NCBI GenBank assembly: GCA_031422195.1
Contig: JANOPZ010000075.1
Coordinates: 1 to 5,409 of the forward strand
DNA length: 5,409 nucleotides
Direction of reading: 5' to 3'
Origin: JALOTE01 sp031422195
GTDB lineage: Bacteria > Pseudomonadota > Alphaproteobacteria > Rhizobiales > Rhizobiaceae
The translations under genes were made by a program, and so were the position numbers. This document shows, piece after piece, positions 5,223 through 5,409 of the stretch. The number at the start of each line of letters is the position of its first letter. Positions within the stretch are counted from its first letter, which is position 1. Under the pieces are notes generated by a model, which had not been told where the DNA came from, did no database searches, and saw nothing but the letters and a program-made list of their open reading frames with translations.

Positions 5223-5268
5223 TGGAGCGGGTGAAGGGAATCGAACCCTCGTCGTAAGCTTGGAAGGC
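5223..5268 (-). other. 3' fragment of tRNA-Gly(UCC), attachment-site scar
   Basis: On the minus strand this 46-bp stretch has the anticodon loop CTTCCAA (anticodon TCC), the 3' anticodon-stem strand, a variable region, a complete T arm (GAGGG, GTTCGATTC-type loop, CCCTT), the 3' acceptor strand CACCCGC, and T plus an encoded CCA. The D arm, the 5' acceptor strand and a paired 5' anticodon stem are missing: the sequence leaves the tRNA pattern upstream of GCCTTCC. It therefore is not a working tRNA. Such 3' parts remain at the far end of elements that integrate into tRNA genes. Its orientation predicts the intact tRNA-Gly to the right, with an element between, and places the 2928-5221 segment on its 3' side. 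Confidence 0.75.
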
Positions 5269-5309
5269 CTTTGTAAACCATTTAATATCAATGACTTATC
5301 ATAACAAAT

Positions 5310-5349
5310 CGCGCCGACTTTATCCTTTTTTGGGGTAAAAGTTGGCGCG
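5310..5349 (-). terminator. Strong GC hairpin, possible terminator
   Basis: CGCGCC (5310-5315) pairs perfectly with GGCGCG (5344-5349), and the stem continues inward with a few mismatches (ACTTT pairing, then CC/GG) to an A-rich tip on the minus strand. The minus-strand transcript continues ATTTGTTAT, only modestly U-rich. It follows the stop of the possible gene tail at 5361-5408 by 11 nt, which fits a terminator. Confidence 0.4.
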
Positions 5350-5360
5350 GCCTATTTTGA

Positions 5361-5408
5361 TCAGCGCCAGACTTGCCACCATTTTTTGCTGGAACGCGCA
5401 ATCACCTC
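5361..5408 (-). CDS. Possible C-terminal tail of a gene continuing beyond the right edge
   Basis: From the right edge one minus-strand frame reads EVIARSSKKWWQVWR and stops at TGA 5361-5363, just before the GC hairpin. The tail is basic and tryptophan-rich and looks like a protein end, but 15 residues are too few to assign a family. Another frame is also open here, reading through to a TAA at 5325-5327 inside the hairpin. If real, the gene would lie in the element expected to the right of the tRNA fragment. Confidence 0.25.
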   Translation of the reverse strand, partial: EVIARSSKKWWQVWR

Positions 5409-5409
5409 G

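Noticed and set aside
5223..5268. Complete tRNA gene
   Set aside because: No D arm, no 5' acceptor strand and an unpaired outer anticodon stem; only the 3' part is present.
1..5409. CRISPR array
   Set aside because: No short repeats at regular spacer intervals were found.

Overview
The window looks like an accessory stretch of an alphaproteobacterial chromosome. A marine Rhodobacterales-type bacterium is my best guess, from the protein style (a DUF4345 membrane protein, a short MarR regulator, a cupin start of the kind common in that group) and from the tRNA-Gly 3' end. This placement is inference, not proof. Gene density is low, and much of the DNA consists of decayed genes, repeats and element ends.

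Left part (1-1462): a minus-strand family-4-type glycosyltransferase runs off the left edge. A decayed zone follows. It holds a 41-residue remnant of a second marR gene, 34/41 identical to the intact MarR further right, and a small chimeric reading frame with a good ribosome binding site. Next comes an intact four-helix DUF4345 membrane protein (1076-1462, minus), preceded by three half-sites of alternating orientation at an exact 15-bp pitch.

Middle (1571-2878): one copy of a roughly 140-bp dispersed repeat, then an intact marR (minus) divergent from a four-helix membrane protein (plus). Their shared control region has two palindromes 20 bp apart, a TATATA that can serve as the -10 in both directions, and one palindrome in the spacer of each predicted promoter. 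The simplest reading is a self-repressing MarR that also controls the membrane protein.

Right part (2915-5409): a 13-bp sequence identical to the 3' end of tRNA-Gly occurs at 2915-2927 and again, in the same orientation, inside a 46-bp 3' fragment of tRNA-Gly(UCC) at 5223-5268. Between them lie a second copy of the 140-bp repeat, a 130-bp element with 21-bp inverted ends, a cupin gene cut off by that element, and an overlapping gene pair. The pair encodes a DUF5343 protein and a TIGR02391/Ymh-type protein with an RNxxxH motif. It is the most interesting object here: a candidate defence or toxin-antitoxin-like module inside what looks like a small island of about 2.3 kb at a tRNA site. Beyond the tRNA fragment, the last bases hold a strong hairpin and possibly the tail of another minus-strand gene.
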